Source: Closterium sp. NIES-65
Taxonomy: Eukaryota; Streptophyta; Zygnematophyceae; Desmidiales; Closteriaceae
Direction: 5' to 3'
Length of the DNA stretch: 64,000 bases
Assembly: GCA_948144175.1 (NCBI GenBank)
Contig: CANXME010000869.1
Coordinates: 1 to 64,000, forward strand
The notes beneath the pieces were generated by a model, which saw only the letters and a program-made list of their open reading frames with translations, was not told the origin of the DNA and searched no databases. The position numbers and the translations under genes are program-made. Below are positions 36,700 to 47,241 of this stretch, piece after piece (positions within the stretch are counted from its first letter, which is position 1; each line of letters begins with the position of its first letter).

Positions 36700-39600
36700 G
36701 ATAGGCGCCCATAGAGATAGGCACCCATAGAGATAGGCGCCCATAGAGATAGGCGCCCTTAGAGATAGGCGCCCATAGAGATAGGCGCCCCTAGAGATAG
36801 GCGCCACTAGAGATAGGCGCCTCTAGAGATAGGCGCCCATAGAGATAGGCACCCCTAGAGACAGGCGCCCATAGAGATAGGCGCCCATAGAGATAGGCGC
36901 ACATAGAGATAGGCGCCCATAGAGATAGGCGCCCATAGAGATAGGCGCCCATAGAGATAGGCGCCCATAGAGATAGGCACCCATAGAGATAGGCGCCCAT
37001 AGAGATAAGCGCCCCTAGAGATAGGCGCCCCTAGAGATAGGCGCCCATAGAGATAGGCGCCCCTAGAGATAGGCGCCACTAGAGATAGGCGCCCCTAGAG
37101 ATAGGCGCCCATAGAGATAGGCACCCCTAGAGACAGGCGCCCATAGCGATAGGCGCCCATAGAGATAGGCGCCCATAGAGATAGGCGCCCATAGAGATAG
37201 GCACCCATGGAGATAGGCGCCCATAGAGATAGGCGCCCATAGAGATAGGCGCCCATAGAGATAGGCGCCCCTAGAGATACGCGCCCATAGAGATAGGCGC
37301 CCATAGAGATAGGCGCCTATAGAGATAGGTGCCCCTAGAGATTGGCGCCCATAGAGATATGCGCCCCTAGAGATAGGCGCCCCTAGAGATAGGTGCCCCT
37401 AGAGATAGGCGCCCATAGAGATAGGCGCCCCTAGAGATAGGCGCCACTAGAGATAGGCGCCCCTAGAGATAGGCGTCCATAGAGATAGGAACCCCTAGAG
37501 ATAGGCGCCCATAGAGATAGGCGCCCATAGGGATAGGCGCCCAAAGAGATAGGCGCCCATAGAGATAGGCGCCCATAGAGATAGGCGCCCATAGAGATAG
37601 GCGCCCATAGAGATAGGCGCCCATAGAGATAGGCGCCCATAGAGATAGGCGCCCATAGAGATAGGCGCCCCTAGAGATAGGCGCCCATAGAGATATGCGC
37701 CCCTAGAGATAGGCGCCCCTAGAGATAGGCGCCCCTAGAGATAGGCGCCCCTAGAGATAGGCGCCCATAGAGATAGGCGCCCATAGAGAAAGGCGCCCAA
37801 ATAGATAGGCGCCCATAGAGATAGGCGCCCATAGAGATAGGCGCCCATAGAGATAGGCGCCCATAGAGATAGGTGCCCCTAGAGATTGGCGCCCATAGAG
37901 ATATGCGCCCATAGAGATAGGCGCCCAAATAGATAGGCGCCCAAAGAGATAGGCGCCCATAGAGATAGGCGCCCATAGAGATAGGCGCCCATAGAGATAG
38001 GTGCCCCTAGAGATTGGCGACCATAGAGATATGCGCCCCTAGAGATAGGCGCTCATAGAGATAGGCGCCCCTAGAGATAGGCGCCCCTAGAGATAGGCGC
38101 CCATAGAATTAGGCGCCCCTAGAGATAGGCACCACTAGAGATAGGCGCCCCTGGAGATAGGCGCCCATAGAGATAGGCACCCCTAGAGATAGGCACCGAT
38201 AGAGATAGGCGCCCATACAGATAGGCGCCCATAGAGATAGGCGCCCATAGAGATAGCCGCCCCTAGAGATAGGCGCCCATAGAGATAGGCGCCCATAGAG
38301 ATAGGCGCCCATAGAGATAGGCACCCATAGAGATAGGCGCCCATAGAGATAGGCGCCCTTAGAGATAGGCGCCCATAGAGATAGGCGCCCCTAGAGATAG
38401 GCGCCACTAGAGATAGGCGCCTCTAGAGATAGGCGCCCATAGAGATAGGCACCCCTAGAGACAGGCGCCCATAGAGATAGGCGCCCATAGAGATAGGCGG
38501 ACATAGAGATAGGCGCCCATAGAGATAGGCGCCCATAGAGATAGGCGCCCATAGAGATAGGCGCCCATAGAGATAGGCACCCATAGAGATAGGTGCCCAT
38601 AGAGATAGGCGCCCCTAGAGATAGGCGCCCCTAGAGATAGGCGCCCATAGAGATAGGCGCCCCTAGAGATAGGCGCCACTAGAGATAGGCGCCCCTAGAG
38701 ATAGGCGCCCATAGAGATAGGCACCCCTAGAGACAGGCGCCCATAGCGATAGGCGCCCATAGAGATAGGCGCCCATAGAGATAGGCGCCCATAGAGATAG
38801 GCACCCATGGAGATAGGCGCCCATAGAGATAGGCGCCCATAGAGATAGGCGCCCATAGAGATAGGCGCCCCTAGAGATACGCGCCCATAGAGATAGGCGC
38901 CCATAGAGATAGGCGCCTATAGAGATAGGTGCCCCTAGAGATTGGCGCCCATAGAGATATGCGCCCCTAGAGATAGGCGCCCCTAGAGATAGGTGCCCCT
39001 AGAGATAGGCGCCCATAGAGATAGGCGCCCCTAGAGATAGGCGCCACTAGAGATAGGCGCCCCTAGAGATAGGCGTCCATAGAGATAGGAACCCCTAGAG
39101 ATAGGCGCCCATAGAGATAGGCGCCCATAGGGATAGGCGCCCAAAGAGATAGGCGCCCATAGAGATAGGCGCCCATAGAGATAGGCGCCCATAGAGATAG
39201 GCGCCCATAGAGATAGGCGCCCATAGAGATAGGCGCCCATAGAGATAGGCGCCCATAGAGATAGGCGCCCCTAGAGATAGGCGCCCATAGAGATATGCGC
39301 CCCTAGAGATAGGCGCCCCTAGAGATAGGCGCCCCTAGAGATAGGCGCCCCTAGAGATAGGCGCCCATAGAGATAGGCGCCCATAGAGATAGGCGCCCCT
39401 AGAGATAGGAGCCCCTAGAGATAGGCGCCCATAGAGATAGGCGCCCATAGAGAAAGGCGCCCAAATAGATAGGCGCCCATAGAGATAGGCGCCCATAGAG
39501 ATAGGCGCCTATAGAGATAGGCGCCCATAGAGATAGGTGCCCCTAGAGATTGGCGCCCATAGAGATATGCGCCCATAGAGATAGGCGCCCAAATAGATAG

Positions 39601-39963
39601 GCGCCCAAAGAGATAGGCGCCCATAGAGATAGGCGCCCATAGAGATAGGCGCCCATAGAGATAGGTGCCCCTAGAGATTGGCGCCCATAGAGATATGCGC
39701 CCCTAGAGATAGGCGCTCATAGAGATAGGCGCCCCTAGAGATAGGCGCCCCTAGAGATAGGCGCCCATAGAATTAGGCGCCCCTAGAGATAGGCGCCACT
39801 AGAGATAGGCGCCCCTGGAGATAGGCGCCCATAGAGATAGGCACCCCTAGAGATAGGCACCGATAGAGATAGGCGCCCATACAGATAGGCGCCCATAGAG
39901 ATAGGCGCCCATAGAGATAGCCGCCCCTAGAGATAGGCGCCCATAGAGATAGGCGCCCATAGA
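36700..39963 (+). repeat. Sat16B tandem higher-order repeat, 1600 bp (100 units)
   Basis: Landmarks recur at exactly 1600 bp over much of the block: 36791/38391, 36855/38455, 37095/38695 and 37431/39031. The monomer A/C pattern is essentially identical between copies. Further along the offset becomes 1664 bp (37751/39415, 38051/39715), meaning four extra monomers were gained in copy 2 or lost in copy 1. A related segment at 40087-40359 sits 1696 bp beyond its counterpart. Confidence 0.9.
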
Positions 39964-40427
39964 GATAGGTGCCCTTAGAGATTGGCGCCCATAGAGATAT
40001 GCGCCCCTAGAGATAGGCGCTCCTAGAGATAGGTGCCCCTAGAGATAGGCTCCCCTAGAGATAGGCGCCCATAGAGATAGGCGCCCCTAGAGATAGGCGC
40101 CACTAGAGATAGGCGCCCCTAGAGATAGGCGCCCATAGGGATAGGCACCCCTAGAGACAGGCGCCCATAGAGATAGGCGCCCATAGAGACAGGCGCCCAT
40201 AAAGATAGGCGCCCATAGAGATAGGCGCCCATAGAGATAGGCGCCCATAGAGATAGGCGCCCATAGAGATAGGCACCCATAGAGATAGGCGCCCATAGAG
40301 ATAGGCGCCCCTAGAGATAGGCGCCCATAGAGATAGGTGCCCCTAGAGATAGGCGCCACTAGAGATAGGCGCCCCTAGAGATAGGCGCCCATAGAGATAG
40401 GCACCCCTAGAGACAGGCGCCCATAGA

Positions 40428-40432
40428 GATAG
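40428..40432. repeat. Target-site duplication, left copy (GATAG)
   Basis: GATAG directly precedes the left LTR and also directly follows the right LTR. A length of 5 bp is usual for Ty1/copia integrases. GATAG is part of every satellite unit. The right side resumes at GATAGGCGCCC, in phase with the left flank once one copy is removed. Confidence 0.92.
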
Positions 40433-40563
40433 TGTGAAACTAACTGAACAGGAATGAATTGACTAAGTCAGAGTTGGGTACAAATACAACCCTAGCAAAC
40501 TGTACCCCATATGTGCTACCCCACTATAGCCTACAAACATGCATCAGCTATAATAATCTGACA
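40433..40563 (-). repeat. Copia 3' LTR (left in window)
   Basis: 131 bp, TG...CA ends. It is identical to the right LTR except for one G/A difference near the TGTGAAAC end. An LTR of 131 bp is short for copia. No strong TATA box was seen. Confidence 0.95.
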
Positions 40564-40575
40564 CACCCCCATAGG
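40564..40575 (-). promoter_or_regulatory. Polypurine tract of the copia element
   Basis: On the minus strand a short G-run (CTATGGGGGTG) lies immediately upstream of the 3' LTR, the expected place for the plus-strand primer. Short but well placed. Confidence 0.65.
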
Positions 40576-40767
40576 CAAAGTGGGGGAGAACAAGGGGTCA
40601 CAAGACCAGTCAAGCAAAGCAAAGCAAGCTCAGGGTGAATCACAAAGTCACCACACAGTCCGAGCACAAGAGCAAGGCCAGAGGCCAGTTCACATGCAAG
40701 AGTACAGACATATATATAAAACTAGACAAGCAAGAGCAGGTATATATATGTCAAAGTACAAGTAAAG

Positions 40768-43131
40768 TCAAGAAGAGAGCAAGTGAGGCAAGACAGGTAC
40801 AAGACCCAGCTGGGTACAAAAGCGCTGATGGTCGCAAGGCGCAAGTGCCTTGGTGAACACATCAGCATTGTTGGCCTCAGAGGCCACGTAAGCAAGTCGC
40901 AACTGACCACGCTGCTGCAGCTCACGAGCAAGGAAGTAGCGGAGAGCAATGTGCTTCGTTCTGTGCTCCAAGCGCTGCTCTCGACACAAGGCCAACATGG
41001 CCTTGTTGTCTACGTACAGCACTGGAGGAGAACGAGGCAGCTCTCCAAGGTCAGTCAGCAGGTAGGTGAGCCAGCGAAGCTCCTGTGCAGCCATGGCCCC
41101 GGCGTAGATCTCAGCCTCACAACTGGAGCCGAGAACCGAAGACGAGCGAGTAGACCGCCACGAGACAGAGCCGGAACCAAGGCTGAAGGTGTAACCCTGT
41201 GACGACCGCTGCGTAGCCTGGTCGTCAGCCCAAGAAGCGTCTGCGTGCCCAGTAAGGACCACTGGACTCCGCCCTCCAAGCACTAGCCCCATGCCCGACG
41301 TACTGCACAGGTAGCGCAATACCCTCTTCGCTGCAGCCATGTGCTCTGGTCGGTGTCTCCCAGGAGCAACATAGCGTGCAAGGATGCTCAGAGGGTATGC
41401 AAGGTCAGGTCGTGTGCAGGTCATCAGGTACATGAGGCAGCCAACAAGCTCTGCATACGGACCACTCGACTCTACGGACTCATCCGAAGGCAGAGCTGAG
41501 AGTGAGTGGCGAGTAGGCAGAGGAGTGGCCTGAGGCGAGGAGTACGTGAAGCCGAAGCGCTGAAGGACCTGCTGCACCATGTGTGACTGAGTCAGGGTAA
41601 TGGTGCGGCGTGCTCTGTCCCGAGTGATCTGCAAGCCAAGGTAGCTGCGCAGTTCACCCAGGTCTGTGCACGTGTGTCTCTTCAGCAGCTCGGACTTCAC
41701 GTAGGCGAGTCCAGCAGTGTCCGCTGTGGCAAAGACCAAGTCGTCGACGTACACGAGGATGTAGAACGGCGGCAGGGAAGTGTCGGTGCGAAGAAACAGC
41801 GACGGGTCAGCAGTAGAAGGAGCAAACCCAAGAGCCGCAAGCGTAGTCCTCAGTGTGTCGTGCCACTCACGCGGTGCCTGGCGGAGACCGTAGACTGGCC
41901 GTCGGAGGCTCCACTGGGTGCCAGGAGGGAAAGTCCCAGTGAAGCCAGGCGGACGGCGCAGCAAGATCTCCTCGTGCAGGCTACCCTGCAGGAACGCAGT
42001 GCTGAAGTCGAGAGAGTGAAGCTCGTAGTCGCGCTGAGCGGCAATGTGCAGCAGCACCCGAAGAGTGGTCATCTTCGGGGTGGGAGAGAAGGTCTGAAAG
42101 TAGTCAACTCCCTGCCGCTGACTGAAGCCACGAGCCACGTAACGCGCCTTGAAGACAGGCGGCGAGCCCGGCGGCCGCTTCACCCTGAAGATCCACATGC
42201 CACTGACGATGTTCGCCCCAGGAGGGGGAACCGCGTCAACGTAGGTGCCTGTGGACTTCCAGGAAGCCATCTCTGCATCCATAGCTGCCTGCCACTGAGA
42301 GGAGTAGGGACCCTCTACGGCCTCCGCGTAAGAACGCGGAGTCGGGATGTCTAGTGCATCCGGGTCTCCCTCAGGGGCTAGCAGTACAGACGCGAGACGA
42401 GGTGAAGCAGCGGCTAGGCACTGGAACTCCTCCTGCCTGTCCTCTAGGACGTCCGTGCCAAGGGCACACTCACCCCCGACGGACGGAGGACAGGCGGACT
42501 CAGACTCAGCGACAAGACGAGCAGCGTAGTCTAGACGACAGCGCGCAGCAAAGTCGACAAGCTCAGTGACAAGGGCAGACGCAGCAGACGACTCGAAGGA
42601 AGGGTCAGTGACAGCAGTAGCAAGGAGACGCGTGACAGTAGGACTGGCAGCACGAAGAGAGTCCGACTCCGGGTCGGCAAGAGCAGGAAGAGAGGAAGCA
42701 GGAGGAGAAGGCAAAGGGGCACGCAGAGGAGCAGTGGACGGACGCAGTGACATCCGGTGCGTGCCAGGGACAGGAGGAGGACGCTGACGCGACCCGCGAC
42801 CACTAGCGCGCTCAGTACGAACAGGCGACGCAGGACGAGACGCAGGCTCACGACGCTCAGTAAGGCCTCCAGTCGGACCAGCGTAGGGAGAAGGAGCATG
42901 CAAAGGGGAGGCAGGCTCTAGCTGTGGCTGTGACCTGACGGCAGAGTCAGCATCAGCAGGCGGGGCAGGGACAGCGCCAGAGACAAAGTCAAAGAGAGAG
43001 ACCTCATCTACCGCATCACACAGTAAGTACAGCTGCAGGTCCTCGATCCAGACGGCAAAGTCAATGGCCCTCCCCTCAGCGTCAAAAGTGAGAACATTGG
43101 GGGTGGCCATGGCAGCAGCTGAAAGTCTCAC
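40768..43131 (-). CDS. Copia polyprotein segment: gag-like N-terminus, reverse transcriptase, RNase H
   Basis: A single open frame of 787 codons. The natural start is probably Met8 (MATPNVLTFDAEGRAIDF), which resembles the gag start of related algal copia elements as I remember them. Residues about 50-260 are Pro/Ser/Arg-rich and of low complexity. Reverse transcriptase of the copia type (RVT_2) covers about 296-540, with the first catalytic Asp near 375 (HSLDFSTAFLQGSLHEE) and the YVDD box at 461-464. Copia RNase H follows at about 624-770, with acidic residues D631, E674, D708 and D757 in the expected motifs (HADASW, CEAE, YVDNKA, NADVFTKAL). Protease, zinc knuckle and integrase were not recognised, so this is treated as the coding part of an incomplete element. 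It would act in cytoplasmic virus-like particles in a complete relative. It is not a host gene. Confidence 0.93.
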   Translation of the reverse strand: MRLSAAAMATPNVLTFDAEGRAIDFAVWIEDLQLYLLCDAVDEVSLFDFVSGAVPAPPADADSAVRSQPQLEPASPLHAPSPYAGPTGGLTERREPASRPASPVRTERASGRGSRQRPPPVPGTHRMSLRPSTAPLRAPLPSPPASSLPALADPESDSLRAASPTVTRLLATAVTDPSFESSAASALVTELVDFAARCRLDYAARLVAESESACPPSVGGECALGTDVLEDRQEEFQCLAAASPRLASVLLAPEGDPDALDIPTPRSYAEAVEGPYSSQWQAAMDAEMASWKSTGTYVDAVPPPGANIVSGMWIFRVKRPPGSPPVFKARYVARGFSQRQGVDYFQTFSPTPKMTTLRVLLHIAAQRDYELHSLDFSTAFLQGSLHEEILLRRPPGFTGTFPPGTQWSLRRPVYGLRQAPREWHDTLRTTLAALGFAPSTADPSLFLRTDTSLPPFYILVYVDDLVFATADTAGLAYVKSELLKRHTCTDLGELRSYLGLQITRDRARRTITLTQSHMVQQVLQRFGFTYSSPQATPLPTRHSLSALPSDESVESSGPYAELVGCLMYLMTCTRPDLAYPLSILARYVAPGRHRPEHMAAAKRVLRYLCSTSGMGLVLGGRSPVVLTGHADASWADDQATQRSSQGYTFSLGSGSVSWRSTRSSSVLGSSCEAEIYAGAMAAQELRWLTYLLTDLGELPRSPPVLYVDNKAMLALCREQRLEHRTKHIALRYFLARELQQRGQLRLAYVASEANNADVFTKALAPCDHQRFCTQLGLVPVLPHLLSS

Positions 43132-44166
43132 CGGGATGGGAGAGTCGGGTAGGTCAGCAGCAGGCGGCTCGGGCTGCTCGGGCGGCTCGGGCGGCTCGGG
43201 CGGCTCGGGCGTCTCGGGTACCGGGCGGCTCGGCTGCTGCTGGGCGGCTCGGCTGCTGCTGGGCGGTTCGGCTGCTGCTGGGCGGCTGGGCTGCTGCTGG
43301 GCGGCTCGGCTGCCGCTGGGCGGCTCGGCTGCGGCTGGGCGGCTCGGCTGCTGCTGGGCGGCTCGGCGGGGCCGTCAGGGTGCAGCTGCGGGGCCGGGAC
43401 AGGGGACGGTGGGGCCGTCAGGGTGCAGCGGCGGGGCCGGGACAGGGGACGGCGGAGCCGTCAGGTGGCGGGCCAGCAGGCGAGGTGGCGAGCCGTCAGG
43501 TGAGGCGGCGGGGCCGTCAGGTCAGGTGGCGGGCCAGCGGGTGAGGCGGCGGGCCGTCAGGTGAGGTGGCGGGCCAGCAGGTTAGGCGGCGGGCCGTCAG
43601 GTGAGGCGGCGGGGCCGTCAGGTCAGGTGGCGGGCCAGTAGGTGAGGCGGCGGGCCGTCAGGTGAGGCGGCGGGGCCGTCATGTAAGGTGGCGGCGGGCC
43701 GTCAGGTGAGGCGGCGGGGCCGTCAGGTAAGGTGGCGGGCCAGCAGGTGAGACGGTGGGCCGTCAGGTGAGGCGGGGGGGCCGTCTGGTGAGGTGGCGGG
43801 CCAGAAGTCGAGGCGGCGGGCCGTCAGGTGAGGCGGCGGCCGTCAGGTAAGGCGGCTGCGGGGCCGACAGAGGTGCAGCGGGGGGGGGGGGCCTGCTGCA
43901 GCGACGAAGAGGCCGCGCGGCCGTCTTGAGGGCGGCGCGGCGCGGCAGAGCCGAGAGGGCGGCGCGGCGCGGCTGTAAGGGCCGCGCGAAGTGGGGCCTG
44001 AACCGCGCGCGCGAAAAAAAATGAGTCGCGCGCGCGACTCTCGGTGCGCCACAAGGGCAGCTCGACGCGCACTAGGGGGAGCGCGCCTCGGGGAGAATAG
44101 GGCGCGCTCCGGGCAGGAAAAAAAAAAAAATCGTGGGTGGGCCCAAAGAACGGTCCTTAGGAGGGA
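43132..44166 (-). other. GC-rich repetitive 5' leader of the copia element
   Basis: About 1 kb between the primer binding site and the coding frame with no supported gene. From about 43149 to 43375 it holds short repeats built on GGCTCGGGC and CTGCTGCTGGGCGGCTCGG. From about 43380 to 43860 it holds some 20 imperfect copies of GGCGGGCCGTCAGGTGAGGC-like units. It ends with a GC-palindrome and an A-run (44118-44130). Open frames here on either strand are repeat by-products. Confidence 0.75.
44023..44040. other. 18-bp perfect palindrome with (CG)n core in the copia leader
   Basis: GAGTCGCGCGCGCGACTC is its own reverse complement. A further CGCGCGCGCG lies at 44004-44013, separated by an A-run, so either a local hairpin or a stem between the two CG tracts is possible. 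Alternating CG can adopt Z-DNA. No function is known. Confidence 0.7.
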
Positions 44167-44180
44167 CCCGCTCTATACCA
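44167..44180 (-). promoter_or_regulatory. Primer binding site of the copia element
   Basis: The minus strand directly after the 5' LTR reads TGGTATAGAGCGGG, a close match to the TGGTAT...AGAGC primer site complementary to plant initiator-Met tRNA that most plant copia elements use. It abuts the LTR with no spacer. Confidence 0.85.
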
Positions 44181-44311
44181 TGTGAAACTAACTGAACAAG
44201 AATGAATTGACTAAGTCAGAGTTGGGTACAAATACAACCCTAGCAAACTGTACCCCATATGTGCTACCCCACTATAGCCTACAAACATGCATCAGCTATA
44301 ATAATCTGACA
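44181..44311 (-). repeat. Copia 5' LTR (right in window)
   Basis: 131 bp, matching 40433-40563 at all but one position. It carries the element's promoter in relatives of this family; no specific promoter motif was clear to me here. Confidence 0.95.
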
Positions 44312-44316
44312 GATAG
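44312..44316. repeat. Target-site duplication, right copy (GATAG)
   Basis: Partner of 40428-40432. The satellite continues without phase loss after it. Confidence 0.92.
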
Positions 44317-45577
44317 GCGCCCATAGAGATAGGCGCCCATAGAGATAGGCGCCCATAGAGATAGGCGCCCATAGAGATAGGCGCCCATAGAGATAGGCGC
44401 CCATAGAGATAGGAGCCCATAGAGATAGGCACCCATAGAGATAGGCGCCCATAGAGATAGGCGCCCCAAGAGATAGGCGCCCCTAGAGATAGGCGCCCAT
44501 AGAGATAGGCGCCCCTAGAGATAGGCGCCACTAGAGATAGGCGCCCCTAGAGATAGGCGCCCATAGAGATAGGCACCCCTAGAGACAGGCGCCCATAGCG
44601 ATAGGCGCCCATAGAGATAGGCGCCCATAGAGATAGGCGCCCATAGAGATAGGCACCCATAGAGATAGGCGCCCATAGAGATAGGCGCCCATAGAGATAG
44701 GCGCCCCTAGAGATAGGCGCCCATAGAGATAGGCGCCCATAGAGATAGGCGCCTATAGAGATAGGTGCCCCTAGAGATTGGCGCCCATAGAGATATGCGC
44801 CCCTAGAGATAGGCGCTCCTAGAGATAGGCGCCCCTAGAGATAGGTGCCCCTAGAGATAGGCGCCCATAGAGATAGGCGCCCCTAGAGATAGGCACCACA
44901 AGAGATAGGCGCCCCTAGAGATAGGCGTCCATAGAGATAGGAACCCCTAGAGATAGACGCCCATAGAGATAGGCGCCCATAGGGATAGGCGCCCATAGAG
45001 ATAGGCGCCCATAGAGATAGGCGCCCATAGAGATAGGCGCCCATAGAGATAGGCGCCCATAGAGATAGGCGCCCATAGAGATAGGCGCCCATAGAGATAG
45101 GCGCCCCTAGAGATAGGCGCCCATAGAGATATGCGCCCCTAGAGATAGGCGCCCCTAGAGATAGGCGCCCCTAGAGATAGGCGCCCCTAGAGATAGGCGC
45201 CCATAGAGATAGGCGCCACTAGAGATAGGCGCCCCTAGAGATAGGCGCCCATAGAGATAGGCGCCCATAGAGATAGGCGCCCCTAGAGATAGGCGCCCCT
45301 AGAGATAGGCGCTCCTAGAGATAGGCGCCCCTAGAGTTAGGCGCCCATAGAGATAGGCGGCCATAGAGATAGGCGCCCCTAGAGATAGGCGCCCCTAGAG
45401 ATAGGCGCCCATAGAGATAGGCGCCCATAAAGAGGGGCGCCCATAGAGATAGGCGCCCATAGAGATAGGCGCCCCTAGAGATAGGCGCCCCTAGAGATAG
45501 GCGCCCATAGAGATAGGTGCCCCTAGAGATAGGCGCCCCTAGAGATAGGCACCCCTAGAGATAGGCGCCCCTAGAGA

Positions 45578-45607
45578 TAGGGGCGCCTATCTAGATAGGC
45601 GCCCCTA
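45578..45607. repeat. 30-bp perfect palindrome (single-monomer inversion), copy 1
   Basis: Arms TAGGGGCGCCTATCT and its reverse complement meet with no spacer, as if one monomer had flipped inside the array. The same structure occurs at 47212-47241 and 48632-48661. Confidence 0.9.
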
Positions 45608-47211
45608 GAGATAGGCGCCCCTAGAGATAGGCGGCCATAGAGATAGGCGCCCCTAGAGATAGGCGCCCATAGATATAGGCGCCCATAGAGATAGGCGCCC
45701 CTAGAGATAGGCGGCCATAGAGATAGGCGCCCCTAGAGATAGGCGCCCATAGATATAGGCGCCCATAGAGATAGGCGCCCCTAGAGATAGGCGGCCATAG
45801 AGATAGGCGCCCCTAGAGATAGGCGCCCATAGAGATAGGCGCCCATAGAGATAGGCGCCCATAGAGATAGGCGCCCATAGGGATAGGCGCCCATAGAGAT
45901 AGGCGCCCATAGAGATAGGCGCCCATAGAGATAGGCGCCCATAGAGATAGGCGCCCATAGAGATAGGCGCCCATAGAGATAGGCGCCCATAGAGATAGGC
46001 GCCCATAGAGATAGGCGCCCATAGAGATAGGCGCCCATAGAGATAGGCACCCATAGAGATAGGCGCCCATAGAGATAGGCGCCCCAAGAGATAGGCGCCC
46101 CTAGAGATAGGCGCCCATAGAGATAGGCGCCCCTAGAGATAGGCGCCACTAGAGATAGGCGCCCCTAGAGATAGGCGCCCATAGAGATAGGCACCCCTAG
46201 AGACAGGCGCCCATAGCGATAGGCGCCCATAGAGATAGGCGCCCATAGAGATAGGCGCCCATAGAGATAGGCACCCATAGAGATAGGCGCCCATAGAGAT
46301 AGGCGCCCATAGAGATAGGCGCCCATAGAGATAGGCGCCCCTAGAGATAGGCGCCCATAGGGATAGGCGCCCATAGAGATAGGCGCCTATAGAGATAGGT
46401 GCCCCTAGAGATTGGCGCCCATAGAGATCTGCGCCCCTAGAGATAGGCGCTCCTAGAGATAGGCGCCCCTAGAGATAGGTGCCCCTAGAGATAGGCGCCC
46501 ATAGAGATAGGCGCCCCTAGAGATAGGCACCACAAGAGATAGGCGCCCCTAGAGATAGGCGTCCATAGAGATAGGAACCCCTAGAGATAGGCGCCCATAG
46601 AGATAGGCGCCCATAGGGATAGGCGCCCATAGAGATAGGCGCCCATAGAGATAGGCGCCCATAGAGATAGGCGCCCATAGAGATAGGCGCCCATAGAGAT
46701 AGGCGCCCATAGAGATAGGCGCCCATAGAGATAGGCGCCCCTAGAGATAGGCGCCCATAGAGATATGCGCCCCTAGAGATAGGCGCCCCTAGAGATAGGC
46801 GCCCCTAGAGATAGGCGCCCCTAGAGATAGGCGCCCATCGAGATAGGCGCCACTAGAGATAGGCGCCCCTAGAGATAGGCGCCCATAGAGATAGGCGCCC
46901 ATAGAGATAGGCGCCCCTAGAGATAGGCGCCCCTAGAGATAGGCGCTCCTAGAGATAGGCGCCCCTAGAGATAGGCGCCCATAGAGATAGGCGGCCATAG
47001 AGATAGGCGCCCCTAGAGATAGGCGCCCCTAGAGATAGGCGCCCATAGAGATAGGCGCCCATAAAGAGGGGCGCCCATAGAGATAGGCGCCCATAGACAT
47101 AGGCGCCCCTAGAGATAGGCGCCCCTAGAGATAGGCGCCCATAGAGATAGGTGCCCCTAGAGATAGGCGCCCCTAGAGATAGGCGCCCCTAGAGATAGGC
47201 GCCCCTAGAGA

Positions 47212-47241
47212 TAGGGGCGCCTATCTAGATAGGCGCCCCTA
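47212..47241. repeat. 30-bp perfect palindrome (single-monomer inversion), copy 2
   Basis: Same arms as the copy centred at 45592.5, exactly 1634 bp away, so it was carried along in the higher-order duplication. Confidence 0.9.

Larger units (their letters stand above)
36563..40432 (+). repeat. Sat16B, forward block 2 (left of the retrotransposon)
   Basis: Forward-oriented 16-bp units. The block contains two near-identical higher-order copies, about 36700-38299 and 38300-39963, and the start of a third. It is cut by the copia insertion at 40432/40433 and continues in the same orientation at 44312. Confidence 0.95.
40433..44311 (-). mobile_element. Ty1/copia LTR retrotransposon, incomplete copy nested in Sat16B
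   Basis: The element is bounded by 131-bp direct repeats beginning TGTGAAAC and ending CTGACA on the top strand, and flanked by a 5-bp target duplication GATAG. It is transcribed on the minus strand. Parts in minus-strand order: 5' LTR (44181-44311), primer binding site directly abutting it, a GC-rich repetitive leader, a 787-codon open frame with gag-like start, reverse transcriptase and RNase H, a short G-run polypurine tract, and 3' LTR (40433-40563). At 3879 bp it is shorter than a typical complete copia element, and I do not recognise every expected domain, so it looks incomplete with about one major loss. The LTRs differ at one site in 131, so the insertion is young. Confidence 0.96.

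Noticed and set aside
40783-42569. Top-strand frames opposite the copia coding region
   Set aside because: Shadows of the GC-rich minus-strand pol frame; no recognisable domain.
43064-43564. Gly/Ser-rich top-strand frame in the copia leader
   Set aside because: Translation of GGCTCGGGC-type repeats opposite the element's sense strand.
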